Shown in pieces: positions 51,415 through 61,066 of a stretch of 64,000 nucleotides of DNA. Location: positions 310,001 to 374,000 of the forward strand of contig NZ_CP072913.1 in assembly GCF_017968885.1 (NCBI RefSeq), in the 5' to 3' direction. The first letter of the stretch is position 1, and each line of letters begins with the position of its first letter. The stretch is from Pseudomonas sp. Tri1. Its GTDB lineage: Bacteria > Pseudomonadota > Gammaproteobacteria > Pseudomonadales > Pseudomonadaceae. The position numbers and the translations under genes were made by a program. The notes below the pieces were generated by a model. It was not told where the DNA came from. It was given only the letters and a program-made list of their open reading frames with translations, and did no database searches.

Positions 51415-53076
51415 ATGAGCACGAGCATCACGGCCGGCGGCATCGCCGACCAGCCTGCGTTCCTCTCCAAGGAACGCATCATCGCCAAGCCCGGTTTCAA
51501 CCGGTGGCTGGTTCCACCGGCCGCACTGGCCATTCACCTGTGCATCGGCATGGCCTACGGCTTCTCGGTGTTCTGGTTGCCACTGTCCAAAGCCTTGGGT
51601 GTCACCAAGCCTGTGGCCTGTGCGCCGGACATGAGCTTCATCTCGCAAGTCTTTTCGTCCCAATGTGACTGGCCGATCTCGATGCTCGGCTGGATCTACA
51701 CCCTGTTCTTCATCTTCCTGGGTTGCTCGGCAGCCATCTGGGGTGGCTGGCTGGAACACGCCGGGCCACGCAAGGCTGGTGTTGTATCGGCATTGTGCTG
51801 GTGCGGTGGCCTGCTGATTTCCGCGCTGGGTATCTATACCCACCAGATATGGCTGATGTGGATCGGTTCCGGCGTGATCGGCGGTATTGGCCTGGGCCTG
51901 GGCTACATCTCCCCGGTCTCGACCCTGATCAAGTGGTTCCCGGACAAGCGTGGCATGGCCACCGGCATGGCGATCATGGGCTTTGGCGGCGGCGCGATGG
52001 TAGGTGCTCCGTTGGCTGCAGCGCTGATGAGCCACTTCGCTTCGCCGACTGGCGTGGGTGTGTGGCAAAGCTTCCTGGTCATGGCCGCGATCTACTTCGT
52101 GTTCATGATCGGTGGGGCCTTGTCGTACCGCGTCCCGCCGACAGGCTGGAAGCCTGAAGGCTGGACCCCGGCACCGAAGAAAGCCGCGAACGCGATGATC
52201 ACCCATCGCCACGTTCACGTGAACGTCGCCTGGAAAACCCCGCAGTTCCGCCTGGTTTGGCTGGTGCTGTGCCTGAACGTATCCGCTGGTATCGGCATCC
52301 TGGGCATGGCTTCGCCACTGCTGCAGGAAGTGTTCGGTGGCAAGTTGCTCGGCAATGACCTGCCGTTCGGCCAGTTGGACGCTACGCAACTGGGCCAGAT
52401 CGCCGCCATCGCCGCCGGTTTCACCGGTCTGCTGAGCCTGTTCAACATCGGTGGACGGTTCTTCTGGGCATCCTTCTCGGATTACCTGGGTCGCAAGAAC
52501 ACCTATTTCGTGTTCTTCGCCCTGGGTTTTGCCTTGTACGCGCTGATTCCGAACCTCGGTCACCTGGGCAGCGTCGCGCTGTTCGTGGCGGCGTTCTGCA
52601 TCATCCTGTCGATGTACGGCGGCGGTTTCGCCACGGTGCCGGCCTACCTGGCGGACCTGTTCGGTACGCAAATGGTTGGCGCGATCCACGGTCGCCTGTT
52701 GACCGCATGGGCTGCGGCGGGCGTGCTGGGTCCGGTACTGGTGAACTACCTGCGTGAATATCAACTGAGCATCGGCGTTGAACGTGCCGCAGCCTATGAC
52801 ATCACCTTGTATATCCTCGCCGGCCTGCTGGTACTGGGCTTCCTGTGCAACCTGCTGGTTCGCCCGGTCGCCGACAAGTACTTCATGACCGACGCCGAGC
52901 TGGCTGCCGAGCAGGCGCTGGGCCATGACAAGGGCGCAGACAGCACCACTTCCCTGGAGTGGAAAGCCGCGCCGGGCACCAAGCCCCTGGCAGTCGCTGC
53001 CTGGCTGGTGGTGGGCATTCCGTTGGCGTGGGGCGTTTGGGTAACCCTGCAGAAGACGGCGGTGTTGTTCCACTAA
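51415..53076 (+). CDS. MFS transporter, oxalate/formate antiporter (OFA) family
   Basis: This 553-residue transporter has twelve membrane helices, with 'HLCIGMAYGFSVFWLPLSK' in helix 1, 'GGIGLGLGYISPVSTLIKWF' after the first loop, and 'MYGGGFATVPAYLADLFG' late. A 40-residue hydrophilic stretch then leads to an extra C-terminal helix, 'AVAAWLVVGIPLAWGVWVTL' (about residues 522-541). This resembles the separate small subunit often encoded beside OFA transporters, so it may be a fusion. The substrate is probably a small carboxylate. The gene is flanked by hairpin and REP sequences. Confidence 0.85.
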   Translation: MSTSITAGGIADQPAFLSKERIIAKPGFNRWLVPPAALAIHLCIGMAYGFSVFWLPLSKALGVTKPVACAPDMSFISQVFSSQCDWPISMLGWIYTLFFIFLGCSAAIWGGWLEHAGPRKAGVVSALCWCGGLLISALGIYTHQIWLMWIGSGVIGGIGLGLGYISPVSTLIKWFPDKRGMATGMAIMGFGGGAMVGAPLAAALMSHFASPTGVGVWQSFLVMAAIYFVFMIGGALSYRVPPTGWKPEGWTPAPKKAANAMITHRHVHVNVAWKTPQFRLVWLVLCLNVSAGIGILGMASPLLQEVFGGKLLGNDLPFGQLDATQLGQIAAIAAGFTGLLSLFNIGGRFFWASFSDYLGRKNTYFVFFALGFALYALIPNLGHLGSVALFVAAFCIILSMYGGGFATVPAYLADLFGTQMVGAIHGRLLTAWAAAGVLGPVLVNYLREYQLSIGVERAAAYDITLYILAGLLVLGFLCNLLVRPVADKYFMTDAELAAEQALGHDKGADSTTSLEWKAAPGTKPLAVAAWLVVGIPLAWGVWVTLQKTAVLFH

Positions 53077-53080
53077 GACC

Positions 53081-53109
53081 GTTGCCCTGACCCATTGGGT
53101 CAGGGCAAC
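53081..53109 (+). terminator. hairpin after the MFS gene
   Basis: A perfect 13-bp stem 'gttgccctgaccc' / 'gggtcagggcaac' with a 3-base loop stands 4 bp behind the stop codon. It has no T-run but is strong. Confidence 0.65.
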
Positions 53110-53112
53110 CCA

Positions 53113-53202
53113 TGTGGGAGCGAGCTTGCTCGCGATGGGGGCGTGTCAGTCGACATTTCTGTTGGCTGGCCCACCCCCATCGCGAGCAAGCTCGCTCCCA
53201 CA
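53113..53202. repeat. REP pair
   Basis: 'tgtgggagcgagcttgctcg' and its inverted copy ending 'gagcaagctcgctcccacag' are separated by about 40 bases. It stands between the MFS gene and hisB. Confidence 0.9.
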
Positions 53203-53345
53203 GTTGTTTTGGGTGATCACAAAAGCTTGTATGGACATGTCTATCGCCGACAACCCGTCAGGGATATCACCTCCCGTGTTTCTGTTTGCCGCTCGCGCCC
53301 CTATAATGGCTGCCTTTTTCGCCCAATGATTTTGCGGAGCTGGTG

Positions 53346-53939
53346 ATGGCCGAACGTAAGGCGTCTGTCGAGCGCGACACTCTGGAAACCCAGATCAAAG
53401 CCTCGATCAACCTGGATGGCACCGGAAAGGCCCGGTTTGATATCGGCGTGCCTTTTCTTGAGCACATGCTGGACCAGATCGCCCGTCACGGGCTGATCGA
53501 CCTGGACATCGTCAGCAAAGGCGACTTGCACATCGACGACCACCACACGGTGGAAGACGTCGGTATCACCTTGGGCCAGGCCTTTACCAAGGCCATCGGC
53601 GACAAGAAGGGCATCCGTCGCTACGGCCATGCCTATGTGCCGCTCGATGAAGCGCTGTCGCGAGTGGTCATCGACTTCTCCGGTCGTCCGGGCTTGCAGA
53701 TGCACGTGCCGTACACCCGTGCCACCGTCGGTGGCTTCGATGTCGATCTGTTCCAGGAGTTCTTCCAGGGCTTCGTCAACCACGCCAACGTGACCCTGCA
53801 CATCGACAACCTGCGCGGGCACAACACTCACCACCAGATCGAAACCGTGTTCAAGGCATTCGGCCGCGCCCTGCGCATGGCCGTCGAGCTCGATGACCGC
53901 ATGGCTGGGCAAATGCCTTCCACCAAGGGCGTGCTGTAA
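53346..53939 (+). CDS. hisB: imidazoleglycerol-phosphate dehydratase
   Basis: This step of histidine synthesis converts imidazole glycerol phosphate to imidazole acetol phosphate. The 197-residue protein is the dehydratase-only form (no phosphatase domain), as usual in Pseudomonas. The metal-binding motifs '[13 protein letters not shown]', '[10 protein letters not shown]' and 'GHNTHHQIE' are intact. The start is ATG 53346 after GGAG; a GTG at 53343 is possible. Its stop overlaps hisH by one base. Confidence 0.95.
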   Translation: MAERKASVERDTLETQIKASINLDGTGKARFDIGVPFLEHMLDQIARHGLIDLDIVSKGDLHIDDHHTVEDVGITLGQAFTKAIGDKKGIRRYGHAYVPLDEALSRVVIDFSGRPGLQMHVPYTRATVGGFDVDLFQEFFQGFVNHANVTLHIDNLRGHNTHHQIETVFKAFGRALRMAVELDDRMAGQMPSTKGVL

Positions 53940-54577
53940 TGCAGACGGTCGCGGTTATCGACTACGGCATGGGTAACCTGCACTCGGTGGCCAAGGCCCT
54001 CGAGCACGTGGGTGCTGGCAAGGTGCTGATCACCAGTGATGCCGCCGTGATTCGCGAAGCCGACCGGGTGGTTTTCCCCGGCGTCGGGGCGATTCGCGAT
54101 TGCATGGCCGAGATTCGTCGCCTGGGCTTTGATTCGCTGGTGCATGAAGTCAGCCAGGACCGTCCGTTCCTCGGCATTTGCGTGGGCATGCAAGCCTTGC
54201 TTGAACGCAGCGAAGAGAACGACGGTGTCGATTGCATCAACATGTTCCCAGGCCAGGTGAAGTTCTTCGGCAAGGGCCTGCATGAAGACGGCGAGCACCT
54301 GAAGGTCCCGCACATGGGCTGGAACGAAGTGAAACAGACGGTGGATCACCCGCTGTGGCACAACATCCCGGACCTGGCGCGCTTCTATTTCGTGCACAGC
54401 TACTACATCGCCGCTGGCAATGCGCGGCAGGTGGTGGGCAGCGGTCACTATGGCGTCGATTTCGCTGCAGCCCTGGCCGACGGTTCGCGATTCGCCGTGC
54501 AGTTCCATCCGGAGAAGAGCCACACCCATGGCTTGCAGTTGCTGCAGAACTTCGCGGCGTGGGACGGTCGCTGGTAA
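53939..54577 (+). CDS. hisH: imidazole glycerol phosphate synthase, glutaminase subunit HisH
   Basis: HisH gives ammonia from glutamine to HisF. The 212-residue class I glutamine amidotransferase has its nucleophile in '[13 protein letters not shown]', the oxyanion-strand motif in '[11 protein letters not shown]', and the His-Glu pair in '[12 protein letters not shown]'. It overlaps hisB and the next gene by one base each (TAATG). Confidence 0.95.
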   Translation: MQTVAVIDYGMGNLHSVAKALEHVGAGKVLITSDAAVIREADRVVFPGVGAIRDCMAEIRRLGFDSLVHEVSQDRPFLGICVGMQALLERSEENDGVDCINMFPGQVKFFGKGLHEDGEHLKVPHMGWNEVKQTVDHPLWHNIPDLARFYFVHSYYIAAGNARQVVGSGHYGVDFAAALADGSRFAVQFHPEKSHTHGLQLLQNFAAWDGRW

Positions 54578-54831
54578 TGGCCCGCAAGAAACCGCCGATC
54601 CTCACCCTCACGCCCGAGCAGGAGAGTGAGGCGAACCGCAAGATCCAGCGGTTCATGGAGGAACGTTTCGAGCTGGACCTGGGCTCGTTCGAAGCGGCGG
54701 AAATTCTTGATCTGTTTACCCGCGAGATTGCGCCGCACTATTACAACAGGGCGATTTTCGATGTGCAGACGCACCTTAAAGAAAGGTTCGAAAGCATTGA
54801 AAGCGACCTGTGGGCGCTCGAGAAAAACTGA
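54577..54831 (+). CDS. DUF2164 family protein
   Basis: This 84-residue protein begins [15 protein letters not shown] and contains 'RFELDLGSFEAAEILDLF' and 'APHYYNRAIFDVQTHLKERF', the DUF2164 signature. Its function is unknown. It starts within the hisH stop codon and precedes hisA by 42 bp, so it is part of the his operon. A longer frame from 54355 only mirrors hisH. Confidence 0.9.
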   Translation: MARKKPPILTLTPEQESEANRKIQRFMEERFELDLGSFEAAEILDLFTREIAPHYYNRAIFDVQTHLKERFESIESDLWALEKN

Positions 54832-54873
54832 TTTTCGAGCCAAGCTGAATATTCGTCTTTGAAGGTTTGCCAG

Positions 54874-55611
54874 ATGCTGATTATCCCCGCTATCGATCTC
54901 AAGGACGGCGCTTGCGTACGTCTGCGTCAGGGCCGCATGGAAGATTCCACGGTGTTCTCCGATGACCCGGTGAGCATGGCCGCCAAGTGGGTGGAAGGTG
55001 GTTGCCGTCGCCTGCATCTGGTCGATCTGAACGGCGCTTTCGAAGGCCAGCCGGTGAACGGTGAGGTGGTCACGGCCATCGCCAAGCGCTATCCGAACCT
55101 GCCGATCCAGATCGGCGGCGGCATTCGTTCGCTGGAAACCATCGAACACTACGTCAAGGCTGGCGTGAGCTACGTGATCATCGGCACCAAGGCCGTCAAG
55201 GAGCCTGAGTTTGTCGCCGAAGCCTGCCGCGCCTTCCCGGGCAAGGTGATCGTTGGCCTGGACGCAAAAGACGGCTTCGTCGCCACCGACGGTTGGGCTG
55301 AAGTCAGCACCGTGCAGGTGATCGACCTGGCCAAGCGTTTCGAGGCTGACGGCGTGTCTGCCATTGTTTACACCGACATCGCCAAAGACGGCATGATGCA
55401 GGGCTGCAACGTCCCGTTCACCGCCGCCCTGGCCGCCGCCACGAAGATCCCGGTGATCGCCTCCGGCGGTATCCATAACCTGGGCGACATCAAGGCGCTG
55501 CTCGACGCCAAGGCCCCCGGCATCATCGGCGCGATCACCGGTCGCGCGATCTACGAAGGCACCCTGGACGTCGCCGAGGCCCAGGCCTTCTGCGATTCCT
55601 ACAAAGGCTGA
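54874..55611 (+). CDS. hisA: ProFAR isomerase HisA
   Basis: This TIM-barrel isomerase of histidine synthesis has 245 residues. '[20 protein letters not shown]' opens the protein with the catalytic Asp, '[16 protein letters not shown]' binds phosphate in the first half, and '[14 protein letters not shown]' carries the second catalytic Asp. The start ATG 54874 has AAGG upstream. Confidence 0.96.
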   Translation: MLIIPAIDLKDGACVRLRQGRMEDSTVFSDDPVSMAAKWVEGGCRRLHLVDLNGAFEGQPVNGEVVTAIAKRYPNLPIQIGGGIRSLETIEHYVKAGVSYVIIGTKAVKEPEFVAEACRAFPGKVIVGLDAKDGFVATDGWAEVSTVQVIDLAKRFEADGVSAIVYTDIAKDGMMQGCNVPFTAALAAATKIPVIASGGIHNLGDIKALLDAKAPGIIGAITGRAIYEGTLDVAEAQAFCDSYKG

Positions 55612-55620
55612 GGACTCACC

Positions 55621-56391
55621 ATGGCGCTGGCCAAACGCATCATCCCTTGCCTGGACGTGGACAACGGCCGAGTGGTCAAGGGCGTGAAGTTCGAGAACAT
55701 CCGTGACGCCGGCGACCCGGTGGAAATCGCCCGTCGCTACGACGAGCAGGGTGCCGACGAGATTACCTTCCTCGACATCACGGCCAGCGTCGACGGCCGT
55801 GATACCACCTTGCATACCGTCGAGCGCATGGCCAGCCAGGTGTTCATCCCGCTGACCGTGGGCGGCGGCGTGCGTACCGTGCAGGACATCCGCAACCTGC
55901 TCAACGCCGGTGCAGACAAGGTGTCCATCAACACGGCGGCGGTGTTCAACCCGGAATTCGTTGGCGAAGCGGCCCAGCACTTCGGCTCGCAATGCATTGT
56001 CGTCGCCATCGATGCCAAGAAGGTCTCCGGCCCGGGCGAAACCCCGCGTTGGGAAATCTTCACCCACGGTGGCCGAAAACCTACGGGGCTCGACGCCGTT
56101 GAATGGGCGAAGAAGATGGAAGGTCTGGGCGCCGGTGAGATCCTGCTGACCAGCATGGACCAGGACGGCATGAAAAACGGCTTCGACCTCGGTGTCACCC
56201 GCGCCATCAGCGATGCCCTGGGCATTCCGGTCATCGCCTCCGGTGGTGTCGGCAACCTGCAGCACCTGGCCGACGGGATTATCGAGGGCCATGCCAGCGC
56301 GGTACTGGCGGCGAGCATCTTCCACTTTGGCGAATACACCGTGCCGGAAGCCAAGGCCTATATGGCGCATCGCGGTATCTGCATTCGCTGA
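55621..56391 (+). CDS. hisF: imidazole glycerol phosphate synthase, cyclase subunit HisF
   Basis: HisF uses ammonia from HisH to close the imidazole ring. The 256-residue TIM barrel has '[19 protein letters not shown]' (catalytic Asp11), '[13 protein letters not shown]' and '[14 protein letters not shown]' (second Asp). It is 9 bp after hisA. Confidence 0.97.
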   Translation: MALAKRIIPCLDVDNGRVVKGVKFENIRDAGDPVEIARRYDEQGADEITFLDITASVDGRDTTLHTVERMASQVFIPLTVGGGVRTVQDIRNLLNAGADKVSINTAAVFNPEFVGEAAQHFGSQCIVVAIDAKKVSGPGETPRWEIFTHGGRKPTGLDAVEWAKKMEGLGAGEILLTSMDQDGMKNGFDLGVTRAISDALGIPVIASGGVGNLQHLADGIIEGHASAVLAASIFHFGEYTVPEAKAYMAHRGICIR

Positions 56392-56454
56392 TCGCTGGAC
56401 ACCATGGCGGGCCCAAGGCACTCTTGGGCACACCATGGATTGCGGTAGCCCGAC

Positions 56455-57201
56455 ATGCTCAAACGTCTCGTTCTTGCCTTTGCCGGCGTCACGTTGCTGC
56501 TCGCAGGCACCACCCGCGCCGCCGATACCTCATTGGTGTTGCTGACGGAAAACTTCCCGCCATACAACATGGCGAAAAATGGCAAGAACTTCGCCCAGGG
56601 CGAAAATATCAATGGCATCGCCGTGGACATCGTCCGCGAGATGTTCAAACGCGCCGATATCTCCTACAGCCTGACTCTGCGTTTTCCTTGGGAGCGAATC
56701 TACAAGCTCGCCTTGGAAAATCCTGGTTACGGTGTGTTTGTCATGGCGCGGTTGCCAGAGCGTGAAAAGCTTTTCAAATGGGTCGGCCCTATCGGCCCGG
56801 ACGACTGGATCATGCTCGCCAAGGCTGACAGCAAGATAGCCCTCGACTCGCTGGAGCAGGCGCGTAAATACAAGATCGGCGCCTACAAGGGCGACGCGAT
56901 TGCCGAGACGCTGACCAAGCAAGGGCTGAACCCGATTGTCGTATTGCGCGATCAGGACAACGCTAAAAAACTGCTCAGCGGCCAAATCGACCTATGGGCC
57001 ACCGGTGACCCGGCCGGGCGTTACCTGGCGCGTCAGGAAGGGGTGGACGATCTCAAGACCGTACTGCGATTCAACAGCGCCGAGTTGTACCTGGCGTTGA
57101 ACAAAGACGTGCCTGACGACGTGGTCGCCCGACTGCAAGCGGCGCTGGATGAGCTGCGCAAGGAAGGTGCGGTGGAGGCGATCATGGCGCGGTATCTCTG
57201 A
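56455..57201 (+). CDS. periplasmic solute-binding protein, family 3
   Basis: This 248-residue protein has a signal peptide (MLKRLVLAFAGVTLLLAGTT, then RAADTS). It is related to amino-acid-binding proteins: 'LLTENFPPYNM', 'INGIAVDIVREMFKRADI', 'RFPWERIYKLALE', 'GPIGPDDWIML'. There is no permease or ATPase beside it, so it may be a stand-alone sensor or shuttle. It follows hisF after 63 bp and may be read through from the his operon. Confidence 0.8.
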   Translation: MLKRLVLAFAGVTLLLAGTTRAADTSLVLLTENFPPYNMAKNGKNFAQGENINGIAVDIVREMFKRADISYSLTLRFPWERIYKLALENPGYGVFVMARLPEREKLFKWVGPIGPDDWIMLAKADSKIALDSLEQARKYKIGAYKGDAIAETLTKQGLNPIVVLRDQDNAKKLLSGQIDLWATGDPAGRYLARQEGVDDLKTVLRFNSAELYLALNKDVPDDVVARLQAALDELRKEGAVEAIMARYL

Positions 57202-57230
57202 CCGCCGATTCGGTTCCGGATGCGCAAATC

Positions 57231-57320
57231 TGTGGGAGAGAGCTTGCTCGCCAAAGCGGTGGGTCAGCTTGTAGAGATGTTGAATGCACAGCCGTCATCG
57301 CGAGCAAGCTCGCTCCCACA
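57231..57320. repeat. REP pair
   Basis: 'tgtgggagagagcttgctcg' (one change from the usual unit) and its inverted copy ending 'gctcgctcccacag' surround a 45-base spacer. Confidence 0.85.
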
Positions 57321-57364
57321 GGTACTGTGGGTTGCCTGCAAATAATGTGTTCACCGTGGATTAA

Positions 57365-57390
57365 TGTGGGAGCGAGCCTGCTCGCGATGG
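57365..57390. repeat. single REP unit
   Basis: 'atgtgggagcgagcctgctc' plus 'gcgatgg' forms a third unit in the same gap, direct with the first. The gap holds no gene. Confidence 0.8.
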
Positions 57391-57428
57391 CGGCGACTCG
57401 GTTTGAGACAGGGCCTACGCTGTCGCCG

Positions 57429-58208
57429 CTACCGATAAACCCCATCTTTCCCATGCCCAGCCATCGCCTGATTGCTGCGCAGGCTGATCATCGACTTGAT
57501 GTCGATCCATTCGATGCCTTGGGCCTTGAGCCTGGGTAGTTCGCGTTCGAGCACCGCCAGGGTTTGCGGGTAGGGGTGGCCGATCATCACCGCTGAGCCC
57601 TGTCGGCGGGCCAGGTCAATGGCGCTCTGCAGTTGATGGGCAATGGCGGCTTCGGTGCGCTCGTCGTCCAGGAACACATCCCGCGAGACGCTGGCGAGGC
57701 CGATCTTCTGCGCCTCGGCGGCGGCGACGGTCTGGGCGCTGGTGCGGCTGTCGACAAAGAACTTGTGGCGCTGCTGCAAATTCGCCATCAGCCACGCCAT
57801 GGCCTGGGGTTGGGCGGTCATGCGGCTGCCCATGTGGTTGTTGATCCCGCTGGTGTAGGGCACGGCCGCGAATGCGGCGTCCAGGCGTTTGCCCAGTTCT
57901 TCGATGGACAGCTCCGGGTGCCAGGCGAACGGCCCGGTGGCCGGGTCCATGGGCATGTGCAGCATGACCAGCTTGCCGGCGCGATGGGCTTCGCGGGCGA
58001 ATTCGGCGGCGTGGGGTGTGTCGGGCATGATCGCCGCAGTGACCGGGCCGGGAAGGGCCAATACCCGGCGATCCCGGGGCAGGTTTTGCCCCAGGTCGTC
58101 GATGATCAGGCTCAGGTACGCCTTGTGCGGCGAGGAAGGGCTGGCGGGAGCCGCGTTAACGGCTCCCGCCAGCAGGCACAACAGGACGAGGATGAAGCGC
58201 CGGCCCAT
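57429..58208 (-). CDS. divergent polysaccharide deacetylase (DUF610) family protein
   Basis: This 259-residue exported protein has a signal peptide ending near 'AGAVNAAPAS'. The family pattern includes 'LSLIIDDLGQN' at the start of the barrel, 'LMLHMPMDP'-like 'LVMLHMPMDPATG', 'GINNHMGSRMTAQ' with metal-binding His, and 'VMIGHPYPQTL'. It lies one base after ctpA, and the envC-ctpA-deacetylase order suggests a role in peptidoglycan or envelope maintenance. Catalysis has not been shown for the family as far as I know. Confidence 0.85.
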   Translation of the reverse strand: MGRRFILVLLCLLAGAVNAAPASPSSPHKAYLSLIIDDLGQNLPRDRRVLALPGPVTAAIMPDTPHAAEFAREAHRAGKLVMLHMPMDPATGPFAWHPELSIEELGKRLDAAFAAVPYTSGINNHMGSRMTAQPQAMAWLMANLQQRHKFFVDSRTSAQTVAAAEAQKIGLASVSRDVFLDDERTEAAIAHQLQSAIDLARRQGSAVMIGHPYPQTLAVLERELPRLKAQGIEWIDIKSMISLRSNQAMAGHGKDGVYR

Positions 58209-58209
58209 C

Positions 58210-59526
58210 TCAGCGGCCGGAGGTGATGTTCAGTCCTTTGAGCAGGCTCAGGGCCTGGGCCAACTGGTAGTCGTCATCCTGCGGCATCGGCTTGGCCTTG
58301 GCGCCGGAACCGGTCGGTTTGTCGGCGCCGCCGTTGCCATTGCCCAGGTGGCCTTGCAGGTCGGCTTCCTTGAAGTACTCGCTGTCCTGCTCGTTGGTGA
58401 TCTTGGCCTTGCGCACCTCGATGTCCGGGACGATGCCCTGGGCCTGGATGGAGCGGCCGTTGGGCGTGAAGTACAGCGCGGTGGTGATCTTCAGCGCACG
58501 GTCGTTGTTCAGTGGCAATACGGTCTGCACCGAGCCCTTGCCGAAGCTGGTGGTGCCCATGACCACGCCCCGCTTCTGGTCCTGCAGGGCACCAGCGACG
58601 ATTTCCGACGCCGAAGCACTGCCGCCGTTGATCAGCACCACCAATGGCACGGCTTCGCTCAGGTCGTTGCCGGTGGCCGAGAAGCGCAGCTCGGAATTGG
58701 CGATACGGCCTTTGGTGTAGACGATCAGGCCCTTGGTGATGAAGTGATCGACCACTTCCACCGCCGACTGCAACACGCCGCCAGGGTTGTTGCGCAGGTC
58801 CAGGACCAGGCCGTTGAGTTTCTTGCCGTTGTCCTTGCGCATCTTGGCCAGGGCCTTGGCGACTTCTTCGCCGGTCTTGACCTGGAACTGGGTGATGCGG
58901 ATGTAACCGTAGCCCGACTCCAGCAGTTGGCTCTTCACGCTCTTGACCTGGATGACCGCACGGGTCAGGGTCACGTCGAACGGTGTGCCGCCATCGCGCA
59001 CCAGGGTCAGGGTGATCTTCTGGCCGATCTTGCCGCGCATTTTGTCCACGGCTTCGGTCATGCTCTGGCCGCGGGTAGGCTGGCCATTGATCTTGACGAT
59101 GAAGTCGCCGGCCTGGATGCCGGCCTTGGAGGCGGGGGTGTCATCGATTGGCGAGACCACTTTGACGAAACCGTCTTCGCTGCCGACCTCGATGCCCAGG
59201 CCACCGAACTCGCCGCTGGTGCTTTCCTGCAATTCGGCAAAATCGTCCGGGCCCAGGTAGGCCGAATGTGGGTCAAGGTTGCTGAGCATGCCTTTGATGG
59301 CGTTCTCCAGCAGCATCTTGTCATCCACCGGTTCGACATAGGCGGCCTTGATCCGGTCCATGACTTCGGCAAAGGTGCGCAGTTCGTCCAGCGGCAGCGG
59401 GGCCTTGGTGGTCGCGGCCGTGGTGGCTGGCGGCAACGGAGCCGGTTCAGCGGCAAAAGCCAGGGGAGCACCGATCACAAGGGCGATCGCCAGGGCCAGC
59501 GAGGTAAGGCGGGACAAATGCAGCAT
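58210..59526 (-). CDS. carboxy-terminal processing protease (S41 family, CtpA-type)
   Basis: This 438-residue periplasmic protease has a signal peptide (first 26 residues), then a PDZ domain around 'GGLGIEVGSEDGFVKVVSPI', and the S41 catalytic core with 'LDLRNNPGGVLQSAVEV', the nucleophile Ser in 'GGSASASEIVAGAL' and the catalytic Lys in 'TTSFGKGSVQ'. In P. aeruginosa CtpA cuts peptidoglycan cross-link hydrolases. The start is ATG 59526 with GGAG upstream. It lies between envC and the deacetylase gene. Confidence 0.92.
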   Translation of the reverse strand: MLHLSRLTSLALAIALVIGAPLAFAAEPAPLPPATTAATTKAPLPLDELRTFAEVMDRIKAAYVEPVDDKMLLENAIKGMLSNLDPHSAYLGPDDFAELQESTSGEFGGLGIEVGSEDGFVKVVSPIDDTPASKAGIQAGDFIVKINGQPTRGQSMTEAVDKMRGKIGQKITLTLVRDGGTPFDVTLTRAVIQVKSVKSQLLESGYGYIRITQFQVKTGEEVAKALAKMRKDNGKKLNGLVLDLRNNPGGVLQSAVEVVDHFITKGLIVYTKGRIANSELRFSATGNDLSEAVPLVVLINGGSASASEIVAGALQDQKRGVVMGTTSFGKGSVQTVLPLNNDRALKITTALYFTPNGRSIQAQGIVPDIEVRKAKITNEQDSEYFKEADLQGHLGNGNGGADKPTGSGAKAKPMPQDDDYQLAQALSLLKGLNITSGR

Positions 59527-59558
59527 GTCGAACGAACTCCTTAATAGGATGGGCGCGC

Positions 59559-60851
59559 TTATCCTTGCGCACGACACCATTGGGCCGGGTCACTGGGGCG
59601 ACCCTGCTGACGAATAGCGAAATACAGTGCTGGCGTATCCTGCCCGCCACTGTTACCGACCGTGGAGATGGACTCGCCGGCCTTGACCACATCTCCCGCC
59701 GACTTGAGCAGCGTCTGGTTGTGGCCATACAGACTCAAATAACCGTTGCCGTGATCGAGGATCACCAGCAGGCCGGCACCGCGCAGCCAGTCGGCGAATA
59801 CCACGCGCCCGCCATGCACGGCATGCACTTGGCTGCCGGCCGAAGCGCTGATCATCACGCCGTCCCACTTGGTGCGGGTATCGTCACCGCGGGTTTCACC
59901 GAAGCGCGCTAGTAATCGACCATTGACCGGCCATGGAAGTTTGCCCCGGGCCGACGCAAAAGCACCGCCGAAGGTCTCGCCATCGCTGGAAACCAGGGCA
60001 CCAGGGCTGGATTTGACCGGCTTGCGCGGTGCATCGCCGGAGTCAGCTTCGGCCTGGGCTTCACGCAAACGCTTTTTTTCGGCTTCCTGCTGGGCGATCA
60101 GCGCTTTCTGGCGCGCCTCTTCGGCCTCTCGAGCCTGGCGGGCCAGGGTTTCCTCGATGGTTTTCAATACGTTTGCCAGTTCGGCCTGGTCTTGCTCGCG
60201 GGCCTTGAGCTTGCTGTCGCGGGCTTTCACGTCGTCGTTGAGTTTGGCCAGCGCCACCTGGCGCTCCTTGCGCACCTTTTCCAGTTCGTCGCGCTGGGTG
60301 TCGAGGCTGCTCTTCTGCACCAGCAACTGGGCCTGCTGCATCTCGATGTCTTTTTCGACGTTGGCCAGTTGGCGCAGGGTTTCGTTGAAGCTCTTGAGTT
60401 GCTCCAGGCGGGCCTGACTCAGGTAATCGTAATAAGTGAGGGTGCGGGCGAATTTCTCGGGGTTCTGCTGGTTGAGCAGCAGCTTGAGATACTCCTGGCG
60501 ACCGTTCTGGTAGGCGGCTCGGGCCTGGATGGCGATCAGCTTTTGCTGTTCAGTGCGCGCGCTCTGGAGTTTTTTTTTCTCTCCATCGAGCCGCTGCAAC
60601 TCGGATTCGCTTTTTTTCAGCTCTTTTTGCAGGGCGTCGACCTGTTTCTCCAGCTTGCCCATCTCGGTCTCGGTGCCGCGCAGGTCTTTCTGCACGCTGG
60701 ATTTCTCTTCCTGCAGCTTGCCCAGCAGTTTTTTCAGCTCGGCGATGTCCTGACGCGTGGCTTCCAACTGCTGTTGGGTTTGCGCGCGCTCGTCGGCAAA
60801 GGCCGGTTGGAGCAGGCAGGTCAGAACGAGGGCTATCAGGACGCGAAGCAT
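59559..60851 (-). CDS. envC: murein hydrolase activator EnvC
   Basis: This 430-residue protein has a signal peptide (cut near 'QPAFADE'), a very long coiled coil (about residues 20-255, with 'EEARQKALIAQQEAEKKRLR'), and a C-terminal LytM domain. The LytM metal ligands are not complete ('TKWDGVMI' replaces HxxxD), as expected for EnvC, which activates amidases at the septum instead of cutting wall itself. The start is ATG 60851. It is the first gene before ctpA. Confidence 0.93.
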   Translation of the reverse strand: MLRVLIALVLTCLLQPAFADERAQTQQQLEATRQDIAELKKLLGKLQEEKSSVQKDLRGTETEMGKLEKQVDALQKELKKSESELQRLDGEKKKLQSARTEQQKLIAIQARAAYQNGRQEYLKLLLNQQNPEKFARTLTYYDYLSQARLEQLKSFNETLRQLANVEKDIEMQQAQLLVQKSSLDTQRDELEKVRKERQVALAKLNDDVKARDSKLKAREQDQAELANVLKTIEETLARQAREAEEARQKALIAQQEAEKKRLREAQAEADSGDAPRKPVKSSPGALVSSDGETFGGAFASARGKLPWPVNGRLLARFGETRGDDTRTKWDGVMISASAGSQVHAVHGGRVVFADWLRGAGLLVILDHGNGYLSLYGHNQTLLKSAGDVVKAGESISTVGNSGGQDTPALYFAIRQQGRPSDPAQWCRAQG

Positions 60852-60962
60852 AGAGGCGGGCGACACCAGGGAAAGGGACGGCCTAGTATGCCCGCCCCAC
60901 GCTGCAAAAAAAACGCCCATTTGGGGCTGTGTGATAACTGGCCCAAAAAACACCAAAACCAA

Positions 60963-61052
60963 TGTGGGAGCGAGCTTGCTCGCGATGGCGTCAGTACATT
61001 CAACAAATATGTCGATTGAAAGATCACTATCGCGAGCAAGCTCGCTCCCACA
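60963..61052. repeat. REP pair
   Basis: 'tgtgggagcgagcttgctcg' and its inverted copy ending 'gctcgctcccacag' are found between gpmI and envC. Confidence 0.9.
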
Positions 61053-61066
61053 GGGTTTGCGGTGAA

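Noticed and set aside
51325..53073. 582-codon open frame on the - strand
   Set aside because: Antisense of the MFS transporter; Gln/His/Arg-rich without motifs.
54448..56436. 662-codon open frame on the - strand
   Set aside because: Antisense of hisA and hisF, both certain genes.
57889..59544. 551-codon open frame on the + strand
   Set aside because: Antisense of the deacetylase and CtpA-type protease genes.
53113..61052. CRISPR-like repeats
   Set aside because: The repeated units are REP palindromes scattered singly or in inverted pairs between genes, without regular spacers or cas genes.
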